8,458 bases of DNA from CAVURW01 sp963743595 (GTDB lineage Bacteria > Verrucomicrobiota > Verrucomicrobiia > Methylacidiphilales > UBA1321), in contig CAVURW010000250.1 of the NCBI GenBank assembly GCA_963743595.1, forward strand, positions 1 through 8,458, written 5' to 3'. The notes beneath the pieces are model-generated. The model was not told where the DNA came from. It was given only the letters and a program-made list of their open reading frames with translations, and searched no databases. Both the position numbers and the translations under genes were made by a program. This document shows positions 1 through 6,506 of this stretch, one piece after another (position 1 is the first letter of the stretch; every line of letters starts with the position of its first letter).

Positions 1-393
1 ACCGCCGCGCAGGAATGTGGCACCCCGTTCCTTAACGGACTTGGCCGTGGTCATGAGCTGTTCTTCGCCCTCTACCGAGCAGGGACCCGCCATCACGCAA
101 AACGGCTGGCCAGCACCGATTTTCTGGCCGTGGATTTCCAGAACGGAGTTACCGCCTTTTTTAGCTTCGCGGCTGACGAGTTTATAGCGCTTTTGCACGC
201 GGTGAACGTGCTCCACTTCCGGCCAACCTTCCAGTGTTTCCAGCGAGCGACACTTGGTTTCATCACCGACAGCGGCGATTACAGTCTGGACGATGCCGTG
301 GATGGGGCGGGGTTCATAGCCGAGTTTGGCGACCTCTGCGATGACTTTTTCGATTTGCTCCGGAGGGAGGTTCGGCTTGAGAACAACGATCAT
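1..393 (-). CDS. aroF: 3-deoxy-7-phosphoheptulonate (DAHP) synthase, N-terminal 131 codons (partial)
   Basis: This enzyme condenses phosphoenolpyruvate and erythrose-4-phosphate to DAHP, the first step of the shikimate pathway, in the cytoplasm. The reading frame starts at the ATG whose A is at 393 and stays open to the window edge, so the catalytic barrel is mostly missing. The N-terminus begins MIVVLKPNLPPEQIEKV and forms a ferredoxin-like domain over roughly residues 1-66. It is followed by the linker V-x-x-Y-K-L-V-S-R-E and then by the barrel entry with A-G-P-C-S-V-E-G and R-G-A-T-F-L-R-G-G. This order matches the Thermotoga maritima-type enzyme as I remember it, where the small domain gives feedback inhibition by aromatic amino acids; regulation here is inferred. 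There is no Shine-Dalgarno sequence before the ATG. It lies 101 bp downstream of the ammonium transporter on the same strand, beyond a terminator-like hairpin. The gene symbol could equally be aroG or aroA in other naming schemes. Confidence 0.93.
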   Translation of the reverse strand, partial: MIVVLKPNLPPEQIEKVIAEVAKLGYEPRPIHGIVQTVIAAVGDETKCRSLETLEGWPEVEHVHRVQKRYKLVSREAKKGGNSVLEIHGQKIGAGQPFCVMAGPCSVEGEEQLMTTAKSVKERGATFLRGG

Positions 394-412
394 AGAATAG
401 GGTGGAATAAAT

Positions 413-441
413 TATTAAAAATGCACTTAGGGGAAAGTGCA
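413..441 (-). terminator. Hairpin plus T-tract between amt and aroF (likely amt terminator)
   Basis: Read on the minus strand, a perfect 7-bp stem TGCACTT / AAGTGCA (arms 435-441 and 422-428) encloses a 6-nt loop. ATTTTTAAT follows immediately. It lies 54 nt past the transporter stop codon, which fits a Rho-independent terminator for that gene, although the stem is short and not GC-rich. Because it also sits only about 30 nt before the aroF start, it could instead be an attenuator in the aroF leader. The rest of the 101-bp gap shows no clear promoter. Confidence 0.55.
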
Positions 442-494
442 GGTTATGCCTACGGCGAAAATGAAGCAATCGCAAATATACAAAGGTTGAGTGA

Positions 495-1820
495 TTACGC
501 GATTGCTGTAACCGGGCGGGGAGTAAAAAGAAGTTTGATCGGGTAGGCGGCCAGAGCGGTGCCAAATACCGAAACGAGAATAGTGATGAGACCGGCCAGG
601 AGTTGATGGAGCCAGAGCCAAGCTCCCGGATATGAGGCGACCGCGATCAGGTTCGGATTCACGATTTCTGAGGCGAAAAAACCGGTCGCGATGAGCCCGC
701 AAAGTCCACCGATTCCGTGTACACTCACGACATCGATCGTCTCGAATTTCAAACGCGGTTTAATCCATTGAGAGCTGATGCAACAGACAAGACCAGCGAT
801 TGCACCCGTGATGGCGGCGCCTAGGTCGGTGACGTAAATGCAGCCCGGCACGATGGCCACGGCTCCCACCAAGCCACCGGATAGCAGCCCCATTTGAGAG
901 TTCCTTCCGGTAAGGACGCGTTCCGCAATGCTCCAAACAACGAACGCGCTGGCGATTGAGGCAACGCTTTGCTCAAAATCACAGCGAAGAAGAAAACTGA
1001 GAATCCAAAAACTGTAAGCCAACGCCAGCCGCCGACTCCCATTCTCACCCGAAACCGGAAACAACCATGCAATAACCAACACAGAAAAACCAGCGGCCAT
1101 CTCGACGGGCACGGCACCGTAAGCGTCGAGGGCGTGGATAGGTGCGTTTGGGTTCATGCTCCCACCCATCGCCCCTGAACTGCTCCAAACGGCATGGGCC
1201 AGCGGCGTATAAACCAAGAACAGCCAACCGAGTACGAAAAGCAATGTCGGGATCACCTCAAATGAGGGGAGGATGCTCCAAATCAAAAGTACGGGGGCAA
1301 CGGCATAAACCAAGTGGTAGGCGGCGAAAACATTGTGTGAAATGTAGAATGCATAGGGGAGGTTGGGACTGTTTCCAACACCATTAAACAGAAAGTAGCG
1401 GGAGTCGCCGATCCAAGTCCAGCCGCCCTCAGGCGTGCCATCGCCGAAAACCAAGCTATAACCGATTAAAATCCATACAACCGCCACCCAGCTGATGACC
1501 GATAGGAACCGAGCTATAAGAGCTCCCCACGTGTTTTTTTCGAGAATGAATGGCAAGAGAACGAACAACATCAGGAGGACACAGACGTGTACAGGGCCGA
1601 AATTGGAAGGAATCGGAACGCGTGGTCCGGAGGAGAGCGAACCGGGAGCAGGTGCACTCGTCGGTGAACTGTAGGCAGCTTCGAGATCCTTAACCCGTTG
1701 ATCGAGGCTTTGCGTCTGGGAAGCGGGGGTCGGGGACGGCAAAGGAGACACGCTCGGTGTTTGAGCGTCGACAAACGGAGCACTAAGCAGAACGGCCGCG
1801 ATTACAATAATTCGATTCAT
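495..1820 (-). CDS. amt: Divergent ammonium transporter family protein (Amt/Mep/Rh)
   Basis: This 441-aa inner-membrane protein belongs to the Amt family, which conducts ammonium/ammonia. Residues 1-20 look like a signal peptide ending in V-D-A-Q. A Pro/Ser-rich linker with a short helical stretch S-L-D-Q-R-V-K-D-L-E-A-A-Y follows, as in many periplasmically extended bacterial Amts, and then about eleven hydrophobic segments. By eye alignment to E. coli AmtB, W212 (A-H-A-V-W) matches W148, D232 matches D160, F165 matches F107 and H368 (V-H-G-I-G-G) matches H318. The first pore histidine is replaced by E240, the substitution known from fungal Mep1/Mep3. The usual W-F-G-F-N-A-G-S segment reads L-A-L-A-Y-S, so the second gate phenylalanine appears lost, and the A-E-R-I-R-F signature after the third segment is absent. 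Family membership is clear, but transport function is less certain. No glnK/PII gene is adjacent. The start lies 28 bp after the upstream small gene, so co-transcription is likely. Confidence 0.88.
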   Translation of the reverse strand: MNRIIVIAAVLLSAPFVDAQTPSVSPLPSPTPASQTQSLDQRVKDLEAAYSSPTSAPAPGSLSSGPRVPIPSNFGPVHVCVLLMLFVLLPFILEKNTWGALIARFLSVISWVAVVWILIGYSLVFGDGTPEGGWTWIGDSRYFLFNGVGNSPNLPYAFYISHNVFAAYHLVYAVAPVLLIWSILPSFEVIPTLLFVLGWLFLVYTPLAHAVWSSSGAMGGSMNPNAPIHALDAYGAVPVEMAAGFSVLVIAWLFPVSGENGSRRLALAYSFWILSFLLRCDFEQSVASIASAFVVWSIAERVLTGRNSQMGLLSGGLVGAVAIVPGCIYVTDLGAAITGAIAGLVCCISSQWIKPRLKFETIDVVSVHGIGGLCGLIATGFFASEIVNPNLIAVASYPGAWLWLHQLLAGLITILVSVFGTALAAYPIKLLFTPRPVTAIA

Positions 1821-1848
1821 CCCAGCGAGACTCTAGCATTACCTAACC

Positions 1849-2448
1849 CTAATGCGATACATGCTGCGTTTCGCCTTCTGTATGCTCGTGGTCGGCACCG
1901 GCAAAGAGATGCGCGCTACCAGTGGAAGGCGTATTCACCGCCGTTTGCAGCGTGTGCTGCGTCTCGGCAATCTGTGTGTTGTACTTGTCGACGAGATCGT
2001 GGGAAACCGCCTTCGTGTAGCTGTCGCTGGTGATACCCACCTCATCTTTAGGTAGGCCGATCTTCTCACAATAATCGATCAGTCGATCCCAACTCTGGCT
2101 GTTGGTTGCGACTTGTTCCGAAATCTTATCAGGATGATCGGCGACTGACTCGATTTGACCGGAACCTTCAATAATCGGACCTGTGCTGTTCTTGGGATTC
2201 TCGACATAAGCTTTAAGGTCAGCTCCGCCTGCATCAAGTAACTCTCGAGCCTGGTGCCGGGCGGAATCGAGCGCCTCCCTATCGGAAGGATCAGGAGGGT
2301 TAACCGTCCGGAGGGCTTCGTTTGGAGTCACCGTTTCGGGCGGCGTGCCAAAGGGATCGGCGACTTGGAAAGCACGGTCGCGAAAAGTTTGGAGATGCTC
2401 GATGTGCTGAGAAAGCTCCGCAGGAGAAGTAGAATCGACCGGTGACAT
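1849..2448 (-). CDS. Acidic hydrophilic protein of unknown function (199 aa)
   Basis: I do not recognise this protein. It is hydrophilic, rich in Asp, Glu, Ser, Thr and Pro, and has no membrane segment or signal peptide, so a cytoplasmic location is expected. Two helix-prone regions (about residues 10-30 and 55-82) flank a Pro-rich stretch. A central part around 118-165 (S-W-D-R-L-I-D-Y-C, then helices) is followed by a low-complexity, His-rich tail with five His in the last 20 residues. There is a single Cys (127). The only Met is residue 1, so the ATG at 2448 is the natural start, although no Shine-Dalgarno sequence precedes it. A good sigma70-like promoter sits so close that the transcript would begin at or near this ATG. 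It ends 28 bp before the transporter start on the same strand. The two may form a unit, which could tie it to nitrogen uptake, but that is only positional. Confidence 0.72.
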   Translation of the reverse strand: MSPVDSTSPAELSQHIEHLQTFRDRAFQVADPFGTPPETVTPNEALRTVNPPDPSDREALDSARHQARELLDAGGADLKAYVENPKNSTGPIIEGSGQIESVADHPDKISEQVATNSQSWDRLIDYCEKIGLPKDEVGITSDSYTKAVSHDLVDKYNTQIAETQHTLQTAVNTPSTGSAHLFAGADHEHTEGETQHVSH

Positions 2449-2454
2449 CGCCGG

Positions 2455-2483
2455 ATAATCTACTAACTGCTTGTTTTTGTCAA
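2455..2483 (-). promoter_or_regulatory. Sigma70-type promoter for the 199-aa gene
   Basis: On the minus strand a perfect TTGACA -35 (2483-2478) is followed by a 17-bp spacer and GATTAT (2460-2455), which matches four of six -10 positions. The expected transcription start, about 7 nt downstream, falls on the ATG at 2448, which predicts a leaderless mRNA. Confidence 0.6.
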
Positions 2484-2512
2484 TGCTCTAGCCATCCCCG
2501 GCTGGACTTTAA

Positions 2513-2947
2513 TTAGGAGAGATCTTCAATCTCTTTTACTCGATCTTCATGCCGCCCACCGTCGAATGGCGTGTTAATAAAAATACGAACGAGCTCCAGC
2601 ATGATGTACTCGGAAATCATGCGCTGGCCGATGGAGATCATGTTGCAATCGTTGTGCCGTCGTCCCAGCTCAGCCGTTTGCGAATTCCAAGCGTAGGCGC
2701 ACCGGACGCCTCTGACTTTGTTTGCGACAATAGCCTCGCCGTTCCCGGACCCGCCAAAGACGATGCCGCGCTCGCACGTGCCCTCCGCGACAGCCTCGGC
2801 TGTGGGCCGGATGAAGCGGGGGTAGGGGACGGGGTTGTCGCTATCGGTACCGAAATCAACGACTTCATGGCCGAGTTCTTCTAACATCCGCTTGGTCTTT
2901 TCTTTGAACGCAAAGCCGGCGTGATCTGATCCGAGTGCAATCTTCAT
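2513..2947 (-). CDS. rpiB: Ribose-5-phosphate isomerase B (Glu-base type)
   Basis: This cytoplasmic enzyme interconverts ribose-5-phosphate and ribulose-5-phosphate in the pentose phosphate pathway. Its 144 aa are typical for the RpiB/LacAB family. The N-terminal G-S-D-H-A-G (D8, H9) is the sugar-phosphate site. The E. coli-type catalytic Cys66 position is Gly in G-I-V-F-G-G-S-G-N-G-E, and E71 supplies the likely base, as known for Mycobacterium tuberculosis RpiB (Glu75). A-N-K-V-R-G-V-R follows, then R-H-N-D-C-N (H98, ring opening) and I-G-Q-R-M. The best remembered resemblance is therefore to the mycobacterial/actinobacterial subtype rather than to E. coli RpiB or LacA/B. No Shine-Dalgarno sequence precedes the ATG; the upstream sequence is pyrimidine-rich. 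It is divergent from the zinc-ribbon gene across a 92-bp gap. Confidence 0.95.
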   Translation of the reverse strand: MKIALGSDHAGFAFKEKTKRMLEELGHEVVDFGTDSDNPVPYPRFIRPTAEAVAEGTCERGIVFGGSGNGEAIVANKVRGVRCAYAWNSQTAELGRRHNDCNMISIGQRMISEYIMLELVRIFINTPFDGGRHEDRVKEIEDLS

Positions 2948-2976
2948 GAGGGAGGTTGAACAAAGGAGCGTGACCC

Positions 2977-2982
2977 TGTCAA
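2977..2982 (-). promoter_or_regulatory. Candidate -35 element for rpiB
   Basis: A perfect TTGACA on the minus strand starts exactly 35 nt before the A of the rpiB ATG. The hexamer 17 bp further on (TCAACC, 2959-2954) is a poor -10, so only the -35 is persuasive. The spacing to the ATG is identical to that of the 199-aa gene. Confidence 0.4.
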
Positions 2983-3039
2983 TCCCGGACGAAAACTGGC
3001 TGGTAGTTAGCGAGCCATTGTGGTTGTTTAGGCGAAGTT

Positions 3040-3687
3040 ATGTCACTCATCGCTTTTGTTTCCAACTACGAGGACCTCTCCACAGATAAGGGGTATCAAT
3101 TTAAGTTTCATTGCGACAAGTGTGGCAATGGATTTCTCTCCGCTTATCAGGCTAACACGCTGGGAACAGCCGCTGGTTTACTGGAAGCGGCGGGCTCGTT
3201 TTTCGGCGGATCGCTGGGTCGGGCAGGCGAGACGGCCTTTGCGATTCAGCGGGCCATCGGTGGCCCAGCGCATGATTCCGCTACCCAAGCGGCGGTGACC
3301 GAAGCGAAAGCGCATTTTCAGCAGTGCCCGCGATGTTCTAAATGGGTTTGCCCGGAAGTGTGTTGGAACGAATCGCGCGGGGTGTGTCATGGCTGCGCGC
3401 CGGACGTGCAGACAGAGATCGGTGTGGCTCAGAACCAGGCGACTCTTGAGCAGGTCGGGACGAAAGTCCGCCAGCAAAATATGACCGAGGGCCTCGATTT
3501 GGCCACACCGCAAACGGCGACTAAAATCAAGTGCGTGAAGTGCGCTGCGGAATTGGCATCGAACGCTAAGTTTTGCGGCGAATGCGGAACGCCGGTAGCA
3601 CATGTGAATCCGAAATGCACCGCTTGCGGCACGGAGTTGCACGGTGCCAAGTTTTGTCCCGAGTGCGGCCACGCAGCGGGGTCGTAA
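3040..3687 (+). CDS. Multi-zinc-ribbon protein
   Basis: This 215-aa protein has eight Cys-x(2-3)-Cys knuckles: C25/C28, C96/C99, C104/C108, C116/C119, C165/C168, C179/C182, C193/C196 and C206/C209. The last four form two tandem double-knuckle zinc ribbons at the C-terminus (A-K-F-C-G-E-C-G and A-K-F-C-P-E-C-G). The first half carries a distinct treble-like arrangement in which C25/C28 and C96/C99 are separated by a Gly/Ala-rich helical insert (about residues 40-75). The N-terminus S-N-Y-E-D-L-S-T-D-K-G-Y-Q-F-K-F is a pattern I recall from bacterial zinc-ribbon proteins of unknown function. No membrane segment or signal peptide is present, so it is probably a cytoplasmic zinc-binding adaptor; partners cannot be named. 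It lies upstream of the two-component genes on the same strand, but 111 bp and an inverted repeat separate them. The ATG at 3040 has no Shine-Dalgarno sequence. Confidence 0.85.
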   Translation: MSLIAFVSNYEDLSTDKGYQFKFHCDKCGNGFLSAYQANTLGTAAGLLEAAGSFFGGSLGRAGETAFAIQRAIGGPAHDSATQAAVTEAKAHFQQCPRCSKWVCPEVCWNESRGVCHGCAPDVQTEIGVAQNQATLEQVGTKVRQQNMTEGLDLATPQTATKIKCVKCAAELASNAKFCGECGTPVAHVNPKCTACGTELHGAKFCPECGHAAGS

Positions 3688-3714
3688 GCTCCCCTTTGTG
3701 GCGCAGCATACGAA

Positions 3715-3746
3715 TTTTTTACACTTCCACGTGTAAACGGGTGACA
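3715..3746 (+). promoter_or_regulatory. Inverted repeat and composite motif upstream of the kinase gene
   Basis: TTTACAC (3718-3724) and GTGTAAA (3731-3737) form a perfect 7-bp inverted repeat with a 6-nt spacer. The left part belongs to TTTTACAC, and 14 nt further on stands GGGTGACA (3739-3746). The same two words recur before the small-protein cluster (6446-6474) with a 13-nt gap. It could be an operator for the adjacent response regulator. Alternatively the two words are -35 and -10 parts of an unusual promoter, since the gap varies by one base. It is not a plus-strand terminator, because no T-tract follows the stem. Confidence 0.45.
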
Positions 3747-3798
3747 TATTCCGCCGCGAAATGGGTTATTGCCATTGAGCCGTGGATCAAATCGGTAC

Positions 3799-5706
3799 AT
3801 GCTAGAACAAATGCCTCATTTTTCTCGGGTGTTTTTTGTCGTGATTTTGCTGCCCAGTCTGGTGCTGGCGGTCATGGCAGTGAACTTAGCGCGCGAAGAG
3901 CGGGTGTTGGTGGAACATCAACAGACGATGATCTACCAGACGATCACCGACGCCCTGGCCGGTAACATCAATCGCGAACTGGACAATATCCGCAGCGAGT
4001 TCATCAATCAGTCGAAATTGATTTTCGATCAAAGCTCCCCAGCACAGCAGACGCTCCCCAGCAATTTCGACCGCGAGATTCGAGATCGTTGGCCGCTGGC
4101 GGAGGTCGGCTTTTTGATCGAGACCGGTCGACTGGGTGGCACCGACACGACAAACTCGGGGACGAAATCATTTCTGGCTCAGAATGCATCGTTCTTAAAC
4201 AATCAACAAGATGCCTCGATTTACGCGGCAAATGGCCAGTTGTTCCAAAATGCGCAATTCCAAAGCGCGAATCAGAATGAGGCGCAAAATTCGATTGATC
4301 TCAACAGCCTGTCCCAAAACCAGCAGCAGTTAGAAAGTTCACCGCAGACGAATCGATCCGTTTCACCTCAACGCGTATATCAGAGCGTTCAGTCGAAATT
4401 GACGTCGGTTACCTCCACTGATTCGACGTTCGAAAAAGCGGTCGCACACGAAAATAGCGGAATCATAGCGCGGTTTTTGGACAATAAATTGCAGCTCCTG
4501 GTCTGGTCACGTTTGGGAGGTGACGATAGTCGGCGAATCGCCGGTGCAGAAATGAATTTGGGCAAGTTAACCGCGCGTCTTGGGGAGCTGATTCAAACAT
4601 CGTCCGGTTCTAAAGACGATGCCGACCCCGGCTATTGCATGGCGCTGATCGACGATAAAGGCCAGCCGATGGCGATTTCCAAGGAGGGATTCAAAACTGA
4701 GTGGACGCGACCTTTTGTCTCATCGCAGATCGGGGGTGCGTTGCCGCATTGGGAAGTGGCGCTTTATTTAACGCAGCCGGACGAGATCAAAAAATCGGCG
4801 CGTTTCTTACAGTTGGTGCTCTGTTGCGTGGTCATGGTGATGTTCGTAGCGATCGCCACCGGGGGCATGTTTATCGCGAACGATGTCCGTCGGCAATTGA
4901 ACCTGGCCCAGCAAAAAACGGACTTCGTAAGCAATGTCTCCCATGAGCTGAAGACGCCGCTCACGTCGATTCGCATGTTCTCGGAGCTCCTGGCCGAAGA
5001 TCGTGTGGCTGATCAGCAAAAGCGGCTGACCTACCTGCGCATCATTGCTGCCGAAGCGGGTCGCTTGACTCGATTGATCAATAACGTGCTCGATTTTTCC
5101 CGGCCGGATCGACGCAATCAGGAGAAGATCTCGTCGTCCGTTAATTTGGTGGAGGTGGTGCGGGAAGTGGAAGAGATGAACCGCCCGCATCTGGAGAGCG
5201 TGAACATTAGATTCAACGTGGAATTGCCAAATCATTCGGTCTACGTACTGGGAGATCGCGATGGCATGGCGCAGGTGTTACTGAACTTGGTTTCAAATGC
5301 GGAGAAATATGGCGGAGGCGAGATCGAAGTGCGTGCGTTTACGGCGGAGCGGACGTTGAAAGTGGGTGCGAAAATGAGCAGCGGCGAGCACGCGGTGGTG
5401 GAAGTGCTGGATCGCGGGGCTGGCGTTCCTTCGAAACAGGCGGAATCGATTTTCCAGCCGTTTGTTCGGCTCAACGATTCGCTCTCCAGTGGAATTCCCG
5501 GCACCGGTCTCGGGCTCACCTTAGCACGGCGTTTGGCGCGGGAAAACGGCGGCGAAGTGACCTATCAGGATCGCGCGGGTGGTGGGGCCTGTTTCGAGAT
5601 GATCTTACCGCTTGATATGGCACGAATGGAAATGGAACGGCGCGAGAAACGTGAAGTCCAAAACCAGCCCGTGGAGACGCATAAATTGGTCGGTCAACCG
5701 AAGTAA
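3799..5706 (+). CDS. Membrane sensor histidine kinase with Gln/Asn-rich periplasmic domain
   Basis: This 635-aa protein is the sensor of a two-component system. Residues 11-29 form the first membrane segment and 337-359 the second, so about 300 residues face the periplasm. Within them, roughly 127-200 is strongly enriched in Gln, Asn and Ser, an unusual low-complexity insert. The cytoplasmic part has a HisKA helix with S-H-E-L-K-T-P (phosphoacceptor H382). The ATPase follows with an N box around N496-N500 (L-L-N-L-V-S-N-A-E), D-R-G-A-G at 538-542, F-Q-P-F at 552-555 and G-T-G-L-G-L at 568-573. All catalytic motifs are intact. No HAMP, PAS or receiver domain is evident; the second membrane segment runs almost directly into HisKA. 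The frame can be extended to a TTG at 3769, and ATG 3811 is a third option. I chose 3799 as the first ATG, and it leaves room for the upstream motif. The response regulator follows 24 bp downstream. The signal sensed is unknown. Confidence 0.9.
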   Translation: MLEQMPHFSRVFFVVILLPSLVLAVMAVNLAREERVLVEHQQTMIYQTITDALAGNINRELDNIRSEFINQSKLIFDQSSPAQQTLPSNFDREIRDRWPLAEVGFLIETGRLGGTDTTNSGTKSFLAQNASFLNNQQDASIYAANGQLFQNAQFQSANQNEAQNSIDLNSLSQNQQQLESSPQTNRSVSPQRVYQSVQSKLTSVTSTDSTFEKAVAHENSGIIARFLDNKLQLLVWSRLGGDDSRRIAGAEMNLGKLTARLGELIQTSSGSKDDADPGYCMALIDDKGQPMAISKEGFKTEWTRPFVSSQIGGALPHWEVALYLTQPDEIKKSARFLQLVLCCVVMVMFVAIATGGMFIANDVRRQLNLAQQKTDFVSNVSHELKTPLTSIRMFSELLAEDRVADQQKRLTYLRIIAAEAGRLTRLINNVLDFSRPDRRNQEKISSSVNLVEVVREVEEMNRPHLESVNIRFNVELPNHSVYVLGDRDGMAQVLLNLVSNAEKYGGGEIEVRAFTAERTLKVGAKMSSGEHAVVEVLDRGAGVPSKQAESIFQPFVRLNDSLSSGIPGTGLGLTLARRLARENGGEVTYQDRAGGGACFEMILPLDMARMEMERREKREVQNQPVETHKLVGQPK

Positions 5707-5730
5707 CAAAAGAAGCCGGATAAATAGAAA

Positions 5731-6432
5731 ATGAAAAAGATACTGGTTGTGGAGGATGACGCGAATATTCGCTTTGGGCTGACCGAACTGCTGCAGAGTG
5801 AGGGCTTTTCCGTGGAATCGTGTGATCGCGGCGATAAGGCGATTGATATCGTGGCACGCATGCGGCCCCATTTGATTCTGCTGGATGTCATGTTGCCCGG
5901 TTTGAGCGGGTACGATATTTGCAAGCAATTGCGCGGGCAGAGTTACCAGGGTTTTATCATCATGCTCACGGCAAAAGGGCAGGAGCTGGATAAGGTGGTG
6001 GGGCTGGATCTAGGCGCGGACGATTATGTGACGAAGCCCTTTGGGTTACGCGAGTTAATGGCGCGAATTCAAGCAGTATTGCGTCGCGAAAAGTCGGCGG
6101 GCGGCGTGGCAAAACCGGATGTGGTGATGCTGGAGGATTGTGAGGTCGATGCACGGACATTTGAATTGCGGAAAGAGGGTCAGACCGCCAGCCTGACGCA
6201 ACGTGAATTGAAGCTGCTCCAGTTGTTCGCGAGTCATCCGCGTGAGGTGCTTTCGCGGGACAAATTGCTGAACGATGTGTGGGGCGTGGAGTACTATGGG
6301 ACGACGCGAACGCTGGATCAAACGGTGGTTCAATTGCGCAAGAAGCTAGTGAGCGTCGGGGCCAACCCTAAGCAGATCGAGACGGTGCATTCGGTGGGTT
6401 ATCGATGGACCGGTTTGGCCGGGCTCTGCTGA
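5731..6432 (+). CDS. OmpR/PhoB-family response regulator
   Basis: This 233-aa cytoplasmic DNA-binding regulator is the likely partner of the kinase 24 bp upstream. The receiver domain (about 1-118) has the acidic pair D9/D10 after I-L-V-V-E, phosphoacceptor D52 (L-L-D-V-M-L-P-G), T80 and K102 (V-T-K-P-F). The C-terminal winged helix-turn-helix spans about 135-230, with T-Q-R-E-L-K-L-L, then L-S-R-D-K-L-L-N-D-V-W-G, the recognition region R-T-L-D-Q-T-V-V-Q-L-R-K-K-L and the wing ending V-H-S-V-G-Y-R-W. All phosphorylation residues are intact, and the length is normal for the family. The ATG at 5731 has only a loose purine-rich upstream stretch. Likely targets are its own operon and the small-protein cluster that starts 74 bp after its stop, because both have the same composite motif upstream. 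That regulation is inferred. Confidence 0.95.
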   Translation: MKKILVVEDDANIRFGLTELLQSEGFSVESCDRGDKAIDIVARMRPHLILLDVMLPGLSGYDICKQLRGQSYQGFIIMLTAKGQELDKVVGLDLGADDYVTKPFGLRELMARIQAVLRREKSAGGVAKPDVVMLEDCEVDARTFELRKEGQTASLTQRELKLLQLFASHPREVLSRDKLLNDVWGVEYYGTTRTLDQTVVQLRKKLVSVGANPKQIETVHSVGYRWTGLAGLC

Positions 6433-6445
6433 GCTCTGACAATTC

Positions 6446-6474
6446 TTTTACACATTTAGCGGATCTGGGTGACA
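6446..6474 (+). promoter_or_regulatory. Second copy of the composite motif, upstream of the small-protein cluster
   Basis: TTTTACAC (6446-6453) is followed after 13 nt by GGGTGACA (6467-6474). The same pair precedes the kinase gene with a 14-nt gap. Here no inverted repeat follows the first word. The motif lies in the 74-bp gap after the response-regulator stop, 32 nt before the ATG at 6507, which supports separate or regulated initiation for the downstream cluster. Confidence 0.45.
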
Positions 6475-6506
6475 ACCGCTCGTTCAGGATTTGGCACTGT
6501 AGGGGC

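Noticed and set aside
130..546. 138-aa plus-strand open frame over the DAHP synthase start
   Set aside because: It lies antisense to a recognisable conserved enzyme and runs through the intergenic hairpin and into the transporter end.
2485..2502. Short hairpin CTAGCC/GGCTGG after the rpiB stop as a terminator
   Set aside because: The stem is six pairs with a wobble, no T-tract follows on the minus strand, and it abuts the promoter of the next gene. The evidence is too weak.
3718..3737. Inverted repeat TTTACAC/GTGTAAA as a terminator for the zinc-ribbon gene
   Set aside because: On the plus strand the T-tract precedes rather than follows the stem, and CGGG comes after it. A regulatory role fits better.
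3178..3747. 189-aa minus-strand open frame opposite the zinc-ribbon gene
   Set aside because: It is antisense to a gene with clear zinc-knuckle structure, has no family features and has a composition typical of a shadow frame.
6405..6506. Upstream extension of the 138-aa small protein into the response-regulator gene
   Set aside because: The extension overlaps the conserved C-terminus of the regulator and translates the intergenic motif. The ATG at 6507 is more natural.
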